Positions 62,320 to 64,000 of a stretch of 64,000 bases of DNA are shown here, in pieces. This DNA comes from Tubulanus polymorphus (lineage: Eukaryota > Nemertea > Palaeonemertea > Tubulaniformes > Tubulanidae). Every line of letters starts with the position of its first letter. Position 1 is the stretch's first letter. Made by a program: the position numbers and the translations under genes. The notes under the pieces were generated by a model. That model did not search any database, was not told the origin of the DNA, and saw only the letters and a program-made list of their open reading frames with translations. The stretch spans positions 15,373,307 through 15,437,306 of the forward strand of contig NC_134031.1 in NCBI RefSeq assembly GCF_964204645.1, read 5' to 3'.

Positions 62320-62327
62320 TTTTATAG
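62320..62327 (-). promoter_or_regulatory. TATA box of beta-tubulin 3
   Basis: CTATAAAA on minus, 92 bp upstream of the start codon, identical in position to copy 2. Confidence 0.75.
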
Positions 62328-62753
62328 TAAAGTCGTTGCTATCTTGGAATGTTTTGTGTTTTGTTTATTGTCGCCATGACACTGTGTAAGTCCGAACACG
62401 TTTACAGTAGGTGGTCAACCAATGGTCTTTATAGCTTTTATGAGTCGCCATCTGCTTGACCAATTATCAACCCGAATGCCTGTCCATACTCGTGTTCACG
62501 CTTATGATAACGTATGTACGTCAACTATATATATCAGAAAATTCCGGCATTCTACACAATACAATCTCGTCGAATACCTCAAATGCGGATTACGAATCTA
62601 ATCCTGTCCAGAGTTGTTTGTGGCATTAACTGTGACCGGCGGTTTCCTTAGTGACCCGCTATTTAAAGACTTACAATAATATCAATCCACGAAACCGTAG
62701 CTGGCCCGTTTGAAAAGAGATTTCTTTATTTTTGAATTTGCCCGGATAGTTAG

Positions 62754-62803
62754 ATCTGACCTACGAGCAATTATCTGAACAGATAATTGCTCGTAGATCT
62801 GAC
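62754..62803. mobile_element. Short hairpin between 7-bp direct repeats
   Basis: CTACGAGCAATTATCTG and its exact inverse (62761-62777 and 62780-62796) are separated by only AA. ATCTGAC flanks both sides (62754-62760 and 62797-62803). Confidence 0.6.
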
Positions 62804-62929
62804 ATACAACCAACTGTAATAGATATTCGATCACAAGTTCCAGTAAATAAAGGTTTACTGTTTCTTGATATTTCTCTACTGGGCCCGGGTTTCTTGGCCG
62901 TGATATGTTTAAGTGGCTGATCGGTGTAG

Positions 62930-62987
62930 TTTGGATCAGGGAGGTGGGAGTGACGGAATTACCTGACTAACACCTCCCTGTTTGGAT
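62930..62987. mobile_element. Short inverted-repeat insert between 7-bp direct repeats
   Basis: CAGGGAGGTG and CACCTCCCTG bound a 44-bp insert (62937-62980). TTTGGAT flanks it on both sides (62930-62936 and 62981-62987). Confidence 0.6.
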
Positions 62988-63242
62988 AGTACGAGCAATG
63001 AACTTGCTCTTAGCTTGTTGTCCGATGCAGGGGGCTTTCTACTCATCACTTGCCACTATGTATTATTGCTGATACCACGGTAAATGAGTCTAAATAATTG
63101 AGTGTCAATCTATTCTTCAATTATAAGTGCATTGTGATTGACCTCCTGTGAGCTCGCGTGGAGGTCCAGTTCCTCCCAGGGTAATGAAATGAATTATCAA
63201 TACACCAATAACAATAACAATACAGTAATAAACTTTATTGTC

Positions 63243-63719
63243 CCTTAAAGCTAAGCATACATCGACAAAGCGACTGGAGACAACTAGTTGCTAGTGAGCG
63301 AGTACCCCGCGCACATCGAAAATTTAGTAAAAACCAGCAACTGCGTGGCTCATGCCGGTCGCTAGGTCCATAGCGCACACATCGACAGCAACTGAGATGT
63401 GGTTTAGCAAATATTCTTGAGGGCATCACAAGTCACGTGACAAATAGCTTTGTTTTATTCAGTTACAACCATGTGTTGTTGATTATGGAGCGCTCACATC
63501 GACGGATATGACTGTGATTGAGTACAACTAGTTGCTCAAAAGTAGAACATGAGCAACTGGGTGGAACTGGAGATAGATGGACGCTAACCAGTCGTAAGCT
63601 CGCTCACATCGACAAATTCGAGCAACTGATTGTATCCAGCCAGTTGCTCTCATGCGCCGAAAACTACCTGGCAACTAGTTGTCTCCAATCGCAGTGTCGA
63701 TGTGCGCTAGGCTTTAATG
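63243..63719. mobile_element. MITE with ~48-bp inverted ends
   Basis: Left end carries GACTGGAGACAACTAGTTGC, right end GCAACTAGTTGTCTCCAATC; the outermost parts (AAAGCTAAGCATACATCGACA and AGTGTCGATGTGCGC...TTT) also pair. The interior repeats CACATCGAC several times in both orientations. Short open frames inside are chance. Confidence 0.75.
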
Positions 63720-64000
63720 TTACATAACATCATCGGTAAAAGAAATACAATAAAGCAATAAATACACAGTACAAAAATATAGAAAGTGTAATACAAAGAA
63801 CACAAAAAACAAACAAACAAAAACAAGCACAAGAAAAGACCGGTAGGGTATATATACATTACAATGTATATACCCTATTGGCTCATCCTCGTTTGCCAGG
63901 GTCCAACGACCTAACTGAATGCTTCGGCGGGAGACGGTCAGGTGAGGATGAGAGGTTAAATGCGGCATACAATATACGATACAGTCATTTACTTAAAAAG

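Larger units (their letters stand above)
62229..64000. other. Promoter of beta-tubulin 3 and right flank
   Basis: Copy 3 promoter, two short hairpins with 7-bp flanking repeats (62754-62803, 62930-62987), a MITE (63243-63719) and AT-rich sequence. 63844-63877 is a further inverted repeat around TAGGGTATATATACATT. No gene is recognised to the window end. Confidence 0.5.

Overview
The window is nuclear DNA of an invertebrate animal, probably a lophotrochozoan (mollusc-like); this is inferred from gene content and cannot be settled here. Genes are split by GT-AG introns, carry AATAAA signals, and sit in AT-rich DNA crowded with short inverted-repeat transposons, (TA)n tracts and a TIR-bounded satellite array. 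Exon models were built by joining reading frames across splice sites with phase checked, so several genes are more complete than any single open frame shows.

Layout. 1-1662: last exon of a TPR protein with a C-terminal membrane helix (+). 6431-11140: NECAP, a clathrin/AP-2 accessory protein (-, 7 exons, complete). 11435-15737: ZMYND12, a MYND-TPR protein linked to cilia (+, 8 exons, complete), head-to-head with NECAP across 294 bp. 17273-20716: an aquaporin (+, 5 exons). 21780-29069: a receptor-guanylyl-cyclase-like protein (-, 3 exons) whose ectodomain is a PstS-type phosphate-binding domain. 34016-36331: a secreted PAN-like/C-type-lectin protein (-). 37909-38823: a secreted Ly6/three-finger protein (+). 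42446-62228: three beta-tubulin genes (one +, two -), an intronless class A GPCR, and a degraded second copy of the GPCR end.

The most striking gene is the PstS/cyclase fusion. The ectodomain keeps the residues that coordinate phosphate in bacterial PstS. The kinase-homology domain lacks catalytic residues, and the cyclase domain has lost its transition-state Arg, one metal Asp and the guanine-recognising Glu. It reads as an oxyanion-sensing receptor whose output may need a partner subunit.

The beta-tubulin cluster looks like a segmental duplication: the 3' flank of tubulin 1, the GPCR end and a reverse tubulin recur at about 58.7-62.4 kb. Exons are near identical while introns differ, which suggests concerted evolution. 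Between tubulin 1 and the GPCR lies a 5.5-kb foldback-type transposon (45533-51072) made mostly of ~200-bp tandem units, with matching termini and a 10-bp target duplication. Further mobile DNA includes nested MITEs, two elements that share termini but carry different CpG-rich palindromic minisatellites, and three very short hairpins each flanked by perfect 7-bp direct repeats.
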